This document shows positions 7,708 through 16,581 of a DNA stretch of 64,000 nt, piece after piece. The DNA is taken from NCBI RefSeq assembly GCF_014635845.1, contig NZ_BMDP01000001.1:434001-498000 (forward strand), written 5' to 3'. The position numbers and the translations under genes are program-made. This stretch comes from Oxalicibacterium solurbis. Its GTDB lineage: Bacteria; Pseudomonadota; Gammaproteobacteria; Burkholderiales; Burkholderiaceae_D. Positions within the stretch are counted from its first letter, which is position 1. Each line of letters starts with the position of its first letter. The notes beneath the pieces were generated by a model. That model was not told the DNA's origin and searched no databases. It saw nothing but the letters and a program-made list of their open reading frames with translations.

Positions 7708-8736
7708 TCAATACGCAACACAATTTTTGGTCAGATAAATTACACACAAGGTGCGCTGCGCCGGAACGCCCGCGCCGGCCAGCAGCACATAGATGACAGC
7801 CGCCGATACCCCCGCCAAGGCTGCCGCCTTCTGCGCCGGCAGGCGCAACGGCAACTGCATGCCGGTAAAGAACGAACGCCGCCACAAGAAGAAAACGATG
7901 CCGGCAAACATCGCCGCGATCATCGTGATGTGCAGGCCGGAAATCGAAATCAGATGGCCGATGCCGGTACGGTTGAAGACGTTCCAGCTTTCCTGATCCA
8001 CCGCGCGCTGATCACCGACCACGAGCGCGACGATCACGCCGGCATACGGCTTGCCTTCCAGAGTGTGCTGTACACGCTCACGCAGCCAGCCGCGGCTGCG
8101 CTCGACGACGGCGCGAAATCCCGGCACGAATGCATCCAGCCGTGCATTGGCATGCTCGCCCTGCGGCCCTGCCCGCACGTAACCGGTCGCGCGCACGTTC
8201 TGTTCCAGCAGCCATTGCTCGTAATCGAAACCGTGGGGATTCGCATTGCCATGCGGACGGCGCAGGCGCACCGTCAGGCGCCAGCGTTCGCCCGGCTGTA
8301 CGGCGACGCTCTGCTGAACCGTTTCGTCATCAAAGGAGGAGTACCACGACAACGCGATGTGCGAGGGTATGGCTGGCGTCTCGCCATCGACTGGCAATAC
8401 TTTTTCGACGGCGAATCGGAAACGCAGACCACGTGTGAAATGGTCGGGAAGACTATCGATCGTTCCGACAAGCGTGACATCGCGTCCTTCCCATTCGCGC
8501 GACAATTCCTGCGACAGGTAATGATGCGCAAACAGCGCCGCCCATGCGAAACCGAGCGACAAGCCGGCCGCGATCAACAAAGGAACACGTACTCTCGCTT
8601 GCGTGACGATACGGGCAACGCCGATCGCCAACGCTCCGAACGCGCACAACAGAAGAAGTACCGGCCACGACGGCAGCGTCGCCTGCGTCTGCAACCAGCC
8701 CGCACCGACGACGAAGCCGATGATCGCGCTGCGCAT
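7708..8736 (-). pseudogene. comEC: Truncated competence channel ComEC, interrupted by defence island
   Basis: ComEC/Rec2 is the inner-membrane DNA-uptake channel, normally about 750-850 residues. Here only the N-terminal part survives: TM helices near the start (VVGAGWLQ..., LLLLCAFGALAIGVA), the DUF4131-like soluble region, the GTGIGHLISISGLH stretch that opens the Competence domain, and a helix ending LLAGAGVPAQRTL. After this last leucine codon (about 7747) the frame continues for 12 unrelated residues (CVIYLTKNCVAY) and stops inside AT-rich island DNA. The OB-fold remainder and the metallo-beta-lactamase domain are missing. The ATG is 6 bases after the tatD stop, so it was the last gene of the lolC-lolD-tatD-comEC run. 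Loss of DNA uptake through ComEC is inferred. Confidence 0.85.
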
Positions 8737-8742
8737 CGCGAT

Positions 8743-9549
8743 TTAAAGCAGCGCTTTCAACCGCGGCATTGCCGCGCAGGCATTGCGTGATGTTGCCTCG
8801 GCCACATCGGCAACCGGCATGCCACGCAATTCGGCCAGCACTTGTCCGATGCGCGGCAACTGTTCCGGACTGTTGCGCTGCGGATGCAGCCATGCCGGCG
8901 AGATATCGGGAGCATCGGTTTCCAGCACCAGCGCATCCAGCGGCAATTCGGCGGCCAGTCGCCTGATTTGCAATGCACGCGTGAAAGTCATCGCGCCGCC
9001 GAAACCGAGACGGAAACCGAGATCGATAAAGGTGTTCGCCTGCTGAAAACTGCCGTTGAATGCGTGCGCGATGCCACCCGGTACGGTAATACGGCGCAGA
9101 TATTTCAGAATCTGATCCTGCGATTTACGCACATGCAGCAAAACGGGAAGGTCGAAATCGCGCGCGATCTTCAGTTGCTCCGAATAAAAGAATTCCTGGC
9201 GCTCACGCATTTCCGGCGTCGTCAATATCGGCACGAAGAAATCGAGACCGATCTCGCCAATTGCGACCAGACGCGGATCGTCGATGGTCGCCGCGACCCC
9301 CTCTCTCAACCGTTGCAGATCATCTTCATCTGCCTGCGGCACGAAAATCGGATGAATGCCCAGCGCGTAGGTGCAGTTGATGTGGCGATGTGCCAGTTCG
9401 GCGACGATGGAAAAATTGTCGCGCGCGACGGCGGGAACGACGATCATGCCGACGCCATTTTCGCGCGCAGCTACCGCGACATCATCGAACGCATCGGCTG
9501 TAGCGCCGAATTCCGAGGCATCAAGATGACAGTGCGTATCTATCCACAT
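8743..9549 (-). CDS. tatD: TatD-family metal-dependent DNase
   Basis: A 268-residue TIM-barrel hydrolase of the TatD/YcfH family, which has 3'-5' DNase activity in characterised members. The start MWIDTHCHLD at 9549 gives the N-terminal metal-binding HxH pair at once. Further conserved sites are AIGEIGLDFF (metal-bridging Glu), LPVLLHVRKS (His), GGIAHAFNGS (His), and LVLETDAPDISP (catalytic Asp). A longer in-frame extension upstream lacks family similarity and was not used. It lies 64 bases after lolD and 6 bases before comEC on the same strand, so it is probably co-transcribed with them. Which of several TatD paralogues this is (ycfH, tatD or yjjV type) is not decided by sequence alone. Confidence 0.9.
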   Translation of the reverse strand: MWIDTHCHLDASEFGATADAFDDVAVAARENGVGMIVVPAVARDNFSIVAELAHRHINCTYALGIHPIFVPQADEDDLQRLREGVAATIDDPRLVAIGEIGLDFFVPILTTPEMRERQEFFYSEQLKIARDFDLPVLLHVRKSQDQILKYLRRITVPGGIAHAFNGSFQQANTFIDLGFRLGFGGAMTFTRALQIRRLAAELPLDALVLETDAPDISPAWLHPQRNSPEQLPRIGQVLAELRGMPVADVAEATSRNACAAMPRLKALL

Positions 9550-9613
9550 GGCTGCAGGCAGAAAATGGCAGACGAAAACGGCGGTATGTTCATCGTCCTC
9601 GCTTCCGTCCGAT

Positions 9614-10336
9614 TCATTCGCCGGCCGAATGCAGTCCGGTTTCGGACAGCCGCAGGATGCGATCGCAATGCGCGGCCAGTTCCTCATCGTGCGTGACGAT
9701 AACAAACGCGGTACCCAGCGTATGCGACAGTTCCAGCATCAGGTCGAACGTCTTCTGCGCAGTCGGCCGATCCAGATTGCCGGTCGGCTCGTCGGCCAGC
9801 ACGCAGGCCGGCTGCGTGACCAGTGCACGCGCCAGCGCCGTACGCTGTCGTTCGCCGCCGGACAATTCGCCCGGACGATGGCTGGTGCGATGGCCGAGGC
9901 CGACGCGTTCCAGCATCGCCTTCGCCGTCTGCTGCGCTTCGTCGCGCGGCACACGGCGAATCATCAACGGCATCGCGACGTTGTCGACGGCCGTGAATTC
10001 CGGCAGCAGATGATGGAACTGATAGACGAAACCAAGCGACTGGTTACGCAAATCGCCGCGCGCCTTTTCGTCGAGACTCGCAAAATCGCGCCCTTTCAGC
10101 GTGACCGAACCGGTCGATGGCGTATCCAGCCCGCCCAGCAAGTGCAATAGCGTGGATTTGCCGGAGCCCGATGCACCGACAATCGCCACGCGTTCGCCAC
10201 GCGCGATATCGATATCGACGCCCTTCAACACGTCGACCGCGTATTTCCCTTGCGTGAAAGTCTTTGCCAGATTGCGGCAGGACAGGACGACCCCGCTGTG
10301 CCCGTTGCTGTTTTCAACGTTGTTTTCATTATTCAT
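9614..10336 (-). CDS. lolD: Lipoprotein-releasing system ATPase LolD
   Basis: A 240-residue ABC ATPase that powers release of outer-membrane lipoproteins from the inner membrane to LolA. Walker [10 protein letters not shown], signature [15 protein letters not shown], Walker [13 protein letters not shown] and the switch His in [10 protein letters not shown] are all present, and the Q-loop segment [17 protein letters not shown] is typical of LolD. The ATG at 10336 sits within the last codons of the permease gene (8-base overlap), which supports translational coupling. An upstream in-frame extension would run deep into lolC and was rejected. MacB-type ATPases look similar, but the direct link to a LolC/E-type permease settles the assignment. 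Confidence 0.93.
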   Translation of the reverse strand: MNNENNVENSNGHSGVVLSCRNLAKTFTQGKYAVDVLKGVDIDIARGERVAIVGASGSGKSTLLHLLGGLDTPSTGSVTLKGRDFASLDEKARGDLRNQSLGFVYQFHHLLPEFTAVDNVAMPLMIRRVPRDEAQQTAKAMLERVGLGHRTSHRPGELSGGERQRTALARALVTQPACVLADEPTGNLDRPTAQKTFDLMLELSHTLGTAFVIVTHDEELAAHCDRILRLSETGLHSAGE

Positions 10337-11594
10337 AACGCAGCGCCTCCGCAGGTTTAACGCGCGCGGCCGCCCAGCTCGGATACAGCGTTGCAAGGAA
10401 AGACAGCACAACAGCAACGCCGCCGATCGTATAGACGTCCGGCCAGCGCAAATCCGATGGCAGTTCGCTGATCAGATAGACATCCTTCGGCAGGAACTGC
10501 ACATGGAACAGATGCTCGATGAATGGCACGATGACGTCGATATTGGAGGCGATCAGCACGCCGCCGCCGACACCCAACGCCGTCCCAAACAGGCCGACCA
10601 AGGCGCCCTGGATCATGAAGATTTTCATGATCGAGCGCGGCGAAGCGCCCAACGTACGCAGGATCGCAATGTCGGCCTGCTTGTCGGTCACCGTCATCAC
10701 CAAGGTCGAGACGAGATTGAATGCCGCCACCGCAATGATCAATGTCAGGATGATGAACATCATTTTTTTCTCGGTCTGCACGGCGGCAAACCAGTTGCGA
10801 TTCTGGCGGGACCAGTCGCGAATCAGCAGATCGCCGCTCAACATCCGCGACAGGTCATAGGCCACCTCCGGCGCACGCTGCATGTCCGTCAGTTTCAAGC
10901 GCAAGCCGGACGGCGCGCCAAGCTGGAACATTTTCATCGCGTCATCCAGATGGATGAAAGCCAGCGTCGAATCGAATTCGAAATGGCCGGAATCGAAGAT
11001 ACCGACCACGGTGAACTGCTTCAGCCTCGGAATGACACCGGCCGGCGTCACCTGCCCCTGCGGCGCAATCATCGTCACCTTGTCGCCCAGATGCACCCCC
11101 ATGCTGCGCGCCAGCTCGGTGCCGAGCACGATATTGAATTCGCCCGGACGCAGAGCGTTGAAACTGCCCTGCTTCGTCTCGGAAGCGACGTCGGACACCT
11201 TCGGCTCTTCCGCCGGCAACACACCGCGCACCGCCACGCCACGCAGCGTTTCGTCGCGCGTCATCATCGCCTGCGCATCGACATAGGGCGCAGCGCCGAC
11301 CACTTCCTTGTCGGCGAAGGCTTCGCGTGCGGTTTTTTGCCAGTCCGGCATGGCGCCGGTCGGATCGAAGATTTCGATATGCGCCAGCACCGACAGCATG
11401 CGGTCGCGCACCTCCTTCTGGAAACCGTTCATCACCGACAGCACCACGATCAGCGCCGCCACGCCAAGCGCAATGCCCGCCATCGAGATCAGCGAAATGA
11501 AGGAAATGAAACTGTTGCGGCCGCTTCGTTTGCCCGCACGCGTATAGCGCACGCCGACCAGCCACTCGAAAGACAGATTTTTTACGATGCTCAA
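10329..11594 (-). CDS. lolC: Lipoprotein-releasing system permease LolC/LolE type
   Basis: A 421-residue inner-membrane permease with the LolC/E layout: one N-terminal TM helix ([26 protein letters not shown] region), a large periplasmic domain and three TM helices at the C terminus (about 272-300, 320-345 and 375-400). The hallmark [11 protein letters not shown] follows the first helix. I set the start at a TTG (11594) because AGGAG lies six bases upstream (11601-11605) and no ATG is in frame between it and the [13 protein letters not shown] motif. Only one permease gene is present in this cluster, so it may act as a homodimer of LolF type, as in many betaproteobacteria (inference). Confidence 0.9.
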   Translation of the reverse strand: MSIVKNLSFEWLVGVRYTRAGKRSGRNSFISFISLISMAGIALGVAALIVVLSVMNGFQKEVRDRMLSVLAHIEIFDPTGAMPDWQKTAREAFADKEVVGAAPYVDAQAMMTRDETLRGVAVRGVLPAEEPKVSDVASETKQGSFNALRPGEFNIVLGTELARSMGVHLGDKVTMIAPQGQVTPAGVIPRLKQFTVVGIFDSGHFEFDSTLAFIHLDDAMKMFQLGAPSGLRLKLTDMQRAPEVAYDLSRMLSGDLLIRDWSRQNRNWFAAVQTEKKMMFIILTLIIAVAAFNLVSTLVMTVTDKQADIAILRTLGASPRSIMKIFMIQGALVGLFGTALGVGGGVLIASNIDVIVPFIEHLFHVQFLPKDVYLISELPSDLRWPDVYTIGGVAVVLSFLATLYPSWAAARVKPAEALRYE

Positions 11595-11776
11595 AGAAGG
11601 CTCCTGAATGCAGCACGCAGTTTGCCACACATTGCCAAATCGCTACCGAATCATTGCAAGGGATGGCAAGAGGCTGCAGCACATTGACTGCAACCGATAC
11701 GGTTCCGTTCCCGTGCCGCACTGGGCGACGCAATCTCAGCAAAAGGCAAGCCGCGATTTGACCTACAATCGCGGGC

Positions 11777-12823
11777 ATGACGCAACTCGACCTTCTTTTC
11801 CCTTTTGCATTGCCACCGCAGGAACTGGCGCGCGATCTGCTGCGCGAATTGAAAGCGCCATCGCTGGCGCTGCTGCTGGCGCGTGCGAAACCTGCCGCCG
11901 CCTCGTCGAACGATGAATTCTCGCGCGCCCTGCCTCATGAACGCTGGCTGGCGCAACACCTTGGCCTGCCCGCCGCGCAGGACAACTCCAGTCCACCGCT
12001 GGCCGCCGGCATGCTGCGCGCGGCCGGCATCGATGCGCCGGACGGCTTCTGGTTTCTGCTGCAGCCAGCCAATTTCCACATCGCTCGCGACCATCTGGTG
12101 CTGACCGATCTGCGGCAACTGGCACTGTCGGAACAGGAAGCGCGCACGCTGTTCGACAGCGCCGCGCCGTTGTTCGCGGAAGCCGGCAAGACATTGCATC
12201 ACGTCGACGCCACTACCTGGCTGTTACGCGCCGACGACTGGCATGCGTTGCAGACCTCGACACCGGATGCCGCCTGCGGTCATAACATCGATATCTGGAT
12301 GCCGCATGGCGCACAGGCGCGCGACTGGCGCCGGCTGCAAAACGAAGTACAGATGCACTGGCATGCGCATCCGGTCAACGAAGCGCGCGAAATGCGCGGG
12401 TCGAAACCGGTCAACACGATCTGGTTGTGGGGCGGTGCGGCGGCGAATGCGCAGAACGACAGTGCAAAGTTCGATACTGCATACACGTCAGGCGATCCGC
12501 ATGCGCCGTTTGCGGCAGCAGCCGGCGCAGTGCACATCGACTCGGTGGAAGCAGTGTGCAGTTCGCAGGGACAATATCCATTACTGTTTCTGGACGACCT
12601 GCTCGCGCCGGCTCTGACCGGCGACTGGGCAGAATGGCTGGTCCGCTTCCAGGCAGCAGACGAACGATGGTTTGCCCCATTGCTGGAAGCCGTCCGCGCC
12701 GGCCGCATCACACGCTTGTCGATGACGTTCAGCCACGGAACGGCGACGGCCAGTTATCGCATCAGCAAGTCCGCACTGTGCAAATTCTGGCGTGCGCCCT
12801 CCCTTTCCCGCCTGTCCGCATGA
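11777..12823 (+). CDS. RpfE-like protein, alkaline-phosphatase/phosphomutase-like family
   Basis: A 348-residue cytoplasmic protein found immediately upstream of recJ in many beta- and gammaproteobacteria. In Xanthomonas the gene at the same place is rpfE, and this is the basis for the name. It has an Ala/Leu-rich N-terminal half and a more conserved C-terminal segment with DIWMPHGAQARDWRRLQNE, followed by HWHAHPVNEAREMRG and PVNTIWLWGGA. Related proteins are sometimes labelled cofactor-independent phosphoglycerate mutase-like. The enzymatic role is unknown, and I see no complete phosphomutase metal site. Its stop overlaps the recJ start (ATGA, 12820-12823), so the two are translationally coupled. 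Confidence 0.7.
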   Translation: MTQLDLLFPFALPPQELARDLLRELKAPSLALLLARAKPAAASSNDEFSRALPHERWLAQHLGLPAAQDNSSPPLAAGMLRAAGIDAPDGFWFLLQPANFHIARDHLVLTDLRQLALSEQEARTLFDSAAPLFAEAGKTLHHVDATTWLLRADDWHALQTSTPDAACGHNIDIWMPHGAQARDWRRLQNEVQMHWHAHPVNEAREMRGSKPVNTIWLWGGAAANAQNDSAKFDTAYTSGDPHAPFAAAAGAVHIDSVEAVCSSQGQYPLLFLDDLLAPALTGDWAEWLVRFQAADERWFAPLLEAVRAGRITRLSMTFSHGTATASYRISKSALCKFWRAPSLSRLSA

Positions 12824-14514
12824 CCCGCATCGCCACCCGCAGCTATTCGTACCGGGATGCCGAACGCCTGCACCAGAGCGGCATCCATCCGGTGATGGCA
12901 CGCTTGTATGTGGCGCGCGGCTTGCTTGATACAAAGGAACTTGCCAGTGAGCTGACCGCGCTGCTGCCACCGCCGGGCCTGTTGCATATCGATGCTGCCG
13001 CCGCCTACCTGGCCGATGCGATCGCAGCGCAGAAAAAGCTGGTCATCGTCGCCGATTATGACTGCGACGGCGCCACCGCCTGCGCCGTCGGCCTGCGCGG
13101 TCTGCGCGCGATGGGCGCCGTCGTCGATTACATCGTGCCGAACCGCTTCGAATACGGTTACGGGCTGACGCCGGAAATCGTCGCACTCGCCGTCCGCGAA
13201 AAATCGCCGGACGTGATCGTCACCGTCGATAACGGCATTGCCAGCATCGACGGCGTGGACGAAGCCAACCGGCGCGGCATCGACGTCGTCGTCACCGATC
13301 ACCATCTGCCGGGCGATCGTCTGCCGGCAGCCAAAGTCATCGTCAATCCGAACCAGCCCGATTGCGGCTTTCCGAGCAAGAACCTGGCCGGCGTCGGCGT
13401 GATGTTCTACGTGTTGCTGGCATTGCGTGCCGAACTGCGCCGACGCGGCGTATTCGACGCGCAGACGCAGCCCAAGCTGGATGCGTTGCTCGATCTGGTT
13501 GCACTCGGCACTGTGGCCGACGTCGTCAAGCTGGATGCCAACAACCGCATCCTGGTCGCGCAGGGATTGAAGCGCATGCGCAGCGGCCGCATGCATGCCG
13601 GCGTTGCCGCATTGTTCCGTGCTGCCGGCCGCGAAGCGCGCCGCGCGTCGCCGTTCGATCTCGGCTTTGCGCTGGGTCCGCGGCTGAACGCGGCGGGCCG
13701 GCTGTCCGACATGTCGCTCGGCATCGAATGCCTGACGACCGATGACGAAGGCCGCGCCTGGGCGATCGCGCAGCAGCTCGACGAAATCAATCGTGAACGC
13801 CGCACGATCGAGGCCGACATGCAGGACACGGCATTGATGCTGCTCGATACCTACAACCCGCAGGACAGGACGACAATCAGCGTCTTCGATCCGAGCTGGC
13901 ACCAGGGTGTGATCGGCATCGTTGCATCGCGGCTGAAGGACAAGTTCTATCGCCCCACGATCACCTTCGCCGATGCTGGCGACGGCTGGATCAAGGGTTC
14001 GGGCCGCTCGATCACCGGCTTCCATCTGCGCGACGCTCTGGATCTGGTGTCCAAGCACGCGCCTAGCCTGATCGACAAGTTCGGCGGACACGCGATGGCG
14101 GCCGGCCTGACGATACGTGCCACCGCGCTCGGCGCATTTACGGATGCCTTCGAGGCAGTCGGCAAATCGCTGCTTGAACGCCATCAGCTGGAACGCGTGA
14201 TCGAAACCGACGGCCCGCTGGAATCCGCCTATTTCACGACGCAGTTCATCGAGCTGCTGGAGTCACAGGTGTGGGGACAAGGTTTTGCACCGCCGCTGTT
14301 CTGCGACGAATTCCGCATCGTCAACCAGCGCATCCTGAAGGAGCGCCACCTGAAGCTGACGGTGGAAAAGGACGGCGGCCGCTACGATGCGATCTGGTTC
14401 GGCCACGCCGACTCGCTGCCGGAACGCGCACGCATTGCCTACCGGCTGGACGCCAACGAATTCAACGGCGTCACGCGCGTGCAACTGCTGATCGAACACG
14501 CCGAAGCGCTGTAA
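12820..14514 (+). CDS. recJ: Single-stranded-DNA exonuclease RecJ
   Basis: A 564-residue 5'-3' ssDNA exonuclease of the DHH phosphoesterase family, acting in RecFOR recombination, mismatch repair and base-excision repair. Motifs visible are VIVADYDCDGATA (motif I), VIVTVDNGIA (motif II), VVVTDHHLPGD (motif III, DHH), and the DHHA1 segment with GHAMAAGLTI, preceded by KGSGRSITGFHLRDAL. The length is close to the 577 residues of the E. coli enzyme. The ATG at 12820 overlaps the upstream gene's stop by 4 bases; a long in-frame upstream extension is only the shadow of the preceding gene. The 13-base gap to the convergent lipoprotein gene contains no clear terminator. Confidence 0.95.
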   Translation: MTRIATRSYSYRDAERLHQSGIHPVMARLYVARGLLDTKELASELTALLPPPGLLHIDAAAAYLADAIAAQKKLVIVADYDCDGATACAVGLRGLRAMGAVVDYIVPNRFEYGYGLTPEIVALAVREKSPDVIVTVDNGIASIDGVDEANRRGIDVVVTDHHLPGDRLPAAKVIVNPNQPDCGFPSKNLAGVGVMFYVLLALRAELRRRGVFDAQTQPKLDALLDLVALGTVADVVKLDANNRILVAQGLKRMRSGRMHAGVAALFRAAGREARRASPFDLGFALGPRLNAAGRLSDMSLGIECLTTDDEGRAWAIAQQLDEINRERRTIEADMQDTALMLLDTYNPQDRTTISVFDPSWHQGVIGIVASRLKDKFYRPTITFADAGDGWIKGSGRSITGFHLRDALDLVSKHAPSLIDKFGGHAMAAGLTIRATALGAFTDAFEAVGKSLLERHQLERVIETDGPLESAYFTTQFIELLESQVWGQGFAPPLFCDEFRIVNQRILKERHLKLTVEKDGGRYDAIWFGHADSLPERARIAYRLDANEFNGVTRVQLLIEHAEAL

Positions 14515-14527
14515 TCCTCGCGCCCTG

Positions 14528-15265
14528 TCAGCGCACCGGCAGGAATTGCAGGAAGGATGCGCCGAGAATGTTCTGCACATAGTTGATGCCGGCACGCCGG
14601 TATTTCTCGGTGGTGAACTCGGCCAGCAGATCGAGGCGACCGACAATCTTGCCGAATTCACGCTCGAAACTCAGGTTGCGCCCGTTTGCACCGATCTCGT
14701 CGGACAGCAGCAGCACGCCGCCATTGGCATTACGCCGGTTCGACAACATCCAGACGGCGATCTCGATATTGCGCGCAGCGTTGTAGATATGCTGCGCATC
14801 GATGCCGTCGGTCAGAAAGAATTCCGTCTTGCCGCCGTGCGCGGTGATGATCATGTCCGCACTGCTGTAGATGAAGGCTGCCACGCGGTCGCCGCTAAAA
14901 TCCGGCGCCAGCGCCAGCGACATCGCTCTGATATCGTGCTGGCCCTGTAAAGCTGGCCATGACTGTCGCAATTCAATTGCATCGCGCACGCGCCTGATGC
15001 TCTCCTCACGGCTGGCAGCAGTCTTCTTCCACTCGGCCGGATTGCGCCGATACAGCTTGTCCATCAACAGGTACAAACTGTGCAGGTTGTCGCGCATGCC
15101 GAGCGTGGCTACCCGATTCAGATCGGATTGGCCCATCTCGTTCCCACTGGCCGATGTTCCTTGCACTTCGCCGCGCGTCGTCGGCGCGTCGTTCATCGTC
15201 GAGCAGCCCGCCAATACACACAGGAATAGGCATAACCACAGGCCGGCGCAATGCGGCTGCTTCAT
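14528..15265 (-). CDS. Predicted lipoprotein of unknown function
   Basis: A 245-residue exported protein. The N terminus has a hydrophobic stretch ending in the lipobox VLAGC (Cys at residue 21), followed by Ser-Thr, so it is probably a lipoprotein anchored in the outer membrane. The mature part is soluble, mostly helical, with SLYLLMDKLYRRNPAEWKK near 63-81 and several acidic-basic helices towards the C terminus (ANGRNLSFEREFGKIVGRLD). I do not recognise a named domain. It converges with recJ and lies upstream of, and divergent from, prfB. Its function is unknown. Confidence 0.8.
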   Translation of the reverse strand: MKQPHCAGLWLCLFLCVLAGCSTMNDAPTTRGEVQGTSASGNEMGQSDLNRVATLGMRDNLHSLYLLMDKLYRRNPAEWKKTAASREESIRRVRDAIELRQSWPALQGQHDIRAMSLALAPDFSGDRVAAFIYSSADMIITAHGGKTEFFLTDGIDAQHIYNAARNIEIAVWMLSNRRNANGGVLLLSDEIGANGRNLSFEREFGKIVGRLDLLAEFTTEKYRRAGINYVQNILGASFLQFLPVR

Positions 15266-15350
15266 GTTTTATTTCTCCCTTGACAAGAATTATCGGAAAA
15301 CCGTCATGCGGAAATCCCCTCCTTCGAGTGGGTGATCGGCGGTATCGCGC

Positions 15351-15379
15351 TTAAAAGCACCGCTCAGCTCGGATATAAT
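15351..15379 (+). promoter_or_regulatory. Putative sigma70 promoter of prfB
   Basis: TTAAAA at 15351-15356 (4 of 6 to the -35 consensus), a 17-base spacer and a perfect TATAAT at 15374-15379. It lies 28 bases before the prfB ATG and probably drives prfB-lysS. Confidence 0.55.
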
Positions 15380-15407
15380 GTCTGGTTTGATCGCAAAAGA
15401 AAATATC

Positions 15408-16512
15408 ATGGAAGCCGAACGCTTAAATTCCCTGCAATCGCTGCTCGACGATCTGACGACGCGCGCGGCCGAACTTCGGAGGTATCTTTGACTTCGATGT
15501 GAAGTCGGAGAAACTCGAACAGGTCAACGGCGAACTCGAAGACCCCGAGGTCTGGAACGACCCTAAACGCGCCCAGGACCTGGGCAAGGAAAAGAAATCG
15601 CTGGAAGCGATCGTCCACACGCTGATGAAGATCGACAGCGAACTCGCCGATGCGCGCGACCTGTTCGCGATGGCGCGTGAAGAAAAGGACGACGACACCA
15701 TCGTCTCCATCGAAGCTGATGCACAAGAGCTGCTGAAGCTGGTGGAAGGCATGGAATTCCGTCGCATGTTCAGCAACCCGATGGACGGCAACAACTGCTT
15801 CATCGACATCCAGGCCGGTGCCGGCGGTACCGAAGCGCAGGATTGGGCATCGATGTTGCTGCGCCAGTATCTGCGCTATTGCGAGCGCAAAGGCTTCAAG
15901 GCCGAAATCATGGAGCAGTCCGACGGTGAGGTTGCCGGCATCAAGACTGCCACCATCAAGGTCGAGGGTGATTATGCCTACGGCTTTCTGCGTACCGAAA
16001 CCGGCGTGCACCGCCTCGTGCGCAAGTCGCCGTTCGACTCGGCCAACGGCCGTCACACGTCGTTCTCCAGTCTGTTCGTCTATCCGGAAGTCGATGATTC
16101 GATCGATATCGAAATCAATCCGGCCGACGTGCGCATCGACACCTACCGCGCCTCCGGCGCCGGCGGCCAGCACATCAACAAGACCGATTCCGCCGTTCGT
16201 CTGACGCACGCCCCGACCGGCATCGTCGTACAGTGCCAGAACGATCGTTCGCAGCACCGCAACAAGGCTGAAGCCTGGGACATGCTGAAAGCGAAACTGT
16301 TCGAACTGGAATTGCGCAAACGCATGAGCGAGCAGCAGAAGCTGGAAGACTCCAAGACCGATGTCGGCTGGGGTCACCAGATCCGCTCCTACGTGCTCGA
16401 CCAGTCACGCATCAAGGACTTGCGTACCAATTTCGAGACCGGCAACACCAAGGCCGTGCTCGACGGCGACCTGGACGATTTCATCGCCGCTTCGCTGAAA
16501 CAGGGCGTGTGA
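15408..16512 (+). CDS. prfB: Peptide chain release factor 2, with programmed +1 frameshift
   Basis: RF2 ends translation at UGA and UAA. The gene is read in two pieces: ATG at 15408 to CTT at 15486-15488, then, after an in-frame TGA at 15489-15491, reading resumes in the +1 frame with GAC at 15490. The slippage site CGG AGG TAT CTT TGA C matches the classic signal, in which an SD-like AGG, a slippery CTT and a poorly terminated TGAC allow autoregulation by RF2 levels. The joined protein is 367 residues. It shows the SPF anticodon-like tripeptide (RKSPFDS) and the catalytic GGQ at residues 252-254 ([15 protein letters not shown]). It is followed 69 bases later by lysS, the usual pairing. Confidence 0.95.
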
Positions 16513-16581
16513 TCGCTTAGCCACTTACGCAAGTCCATTACGCGAACCCATTTTTGATTTCACTCACTGACTTTGCCTTTC

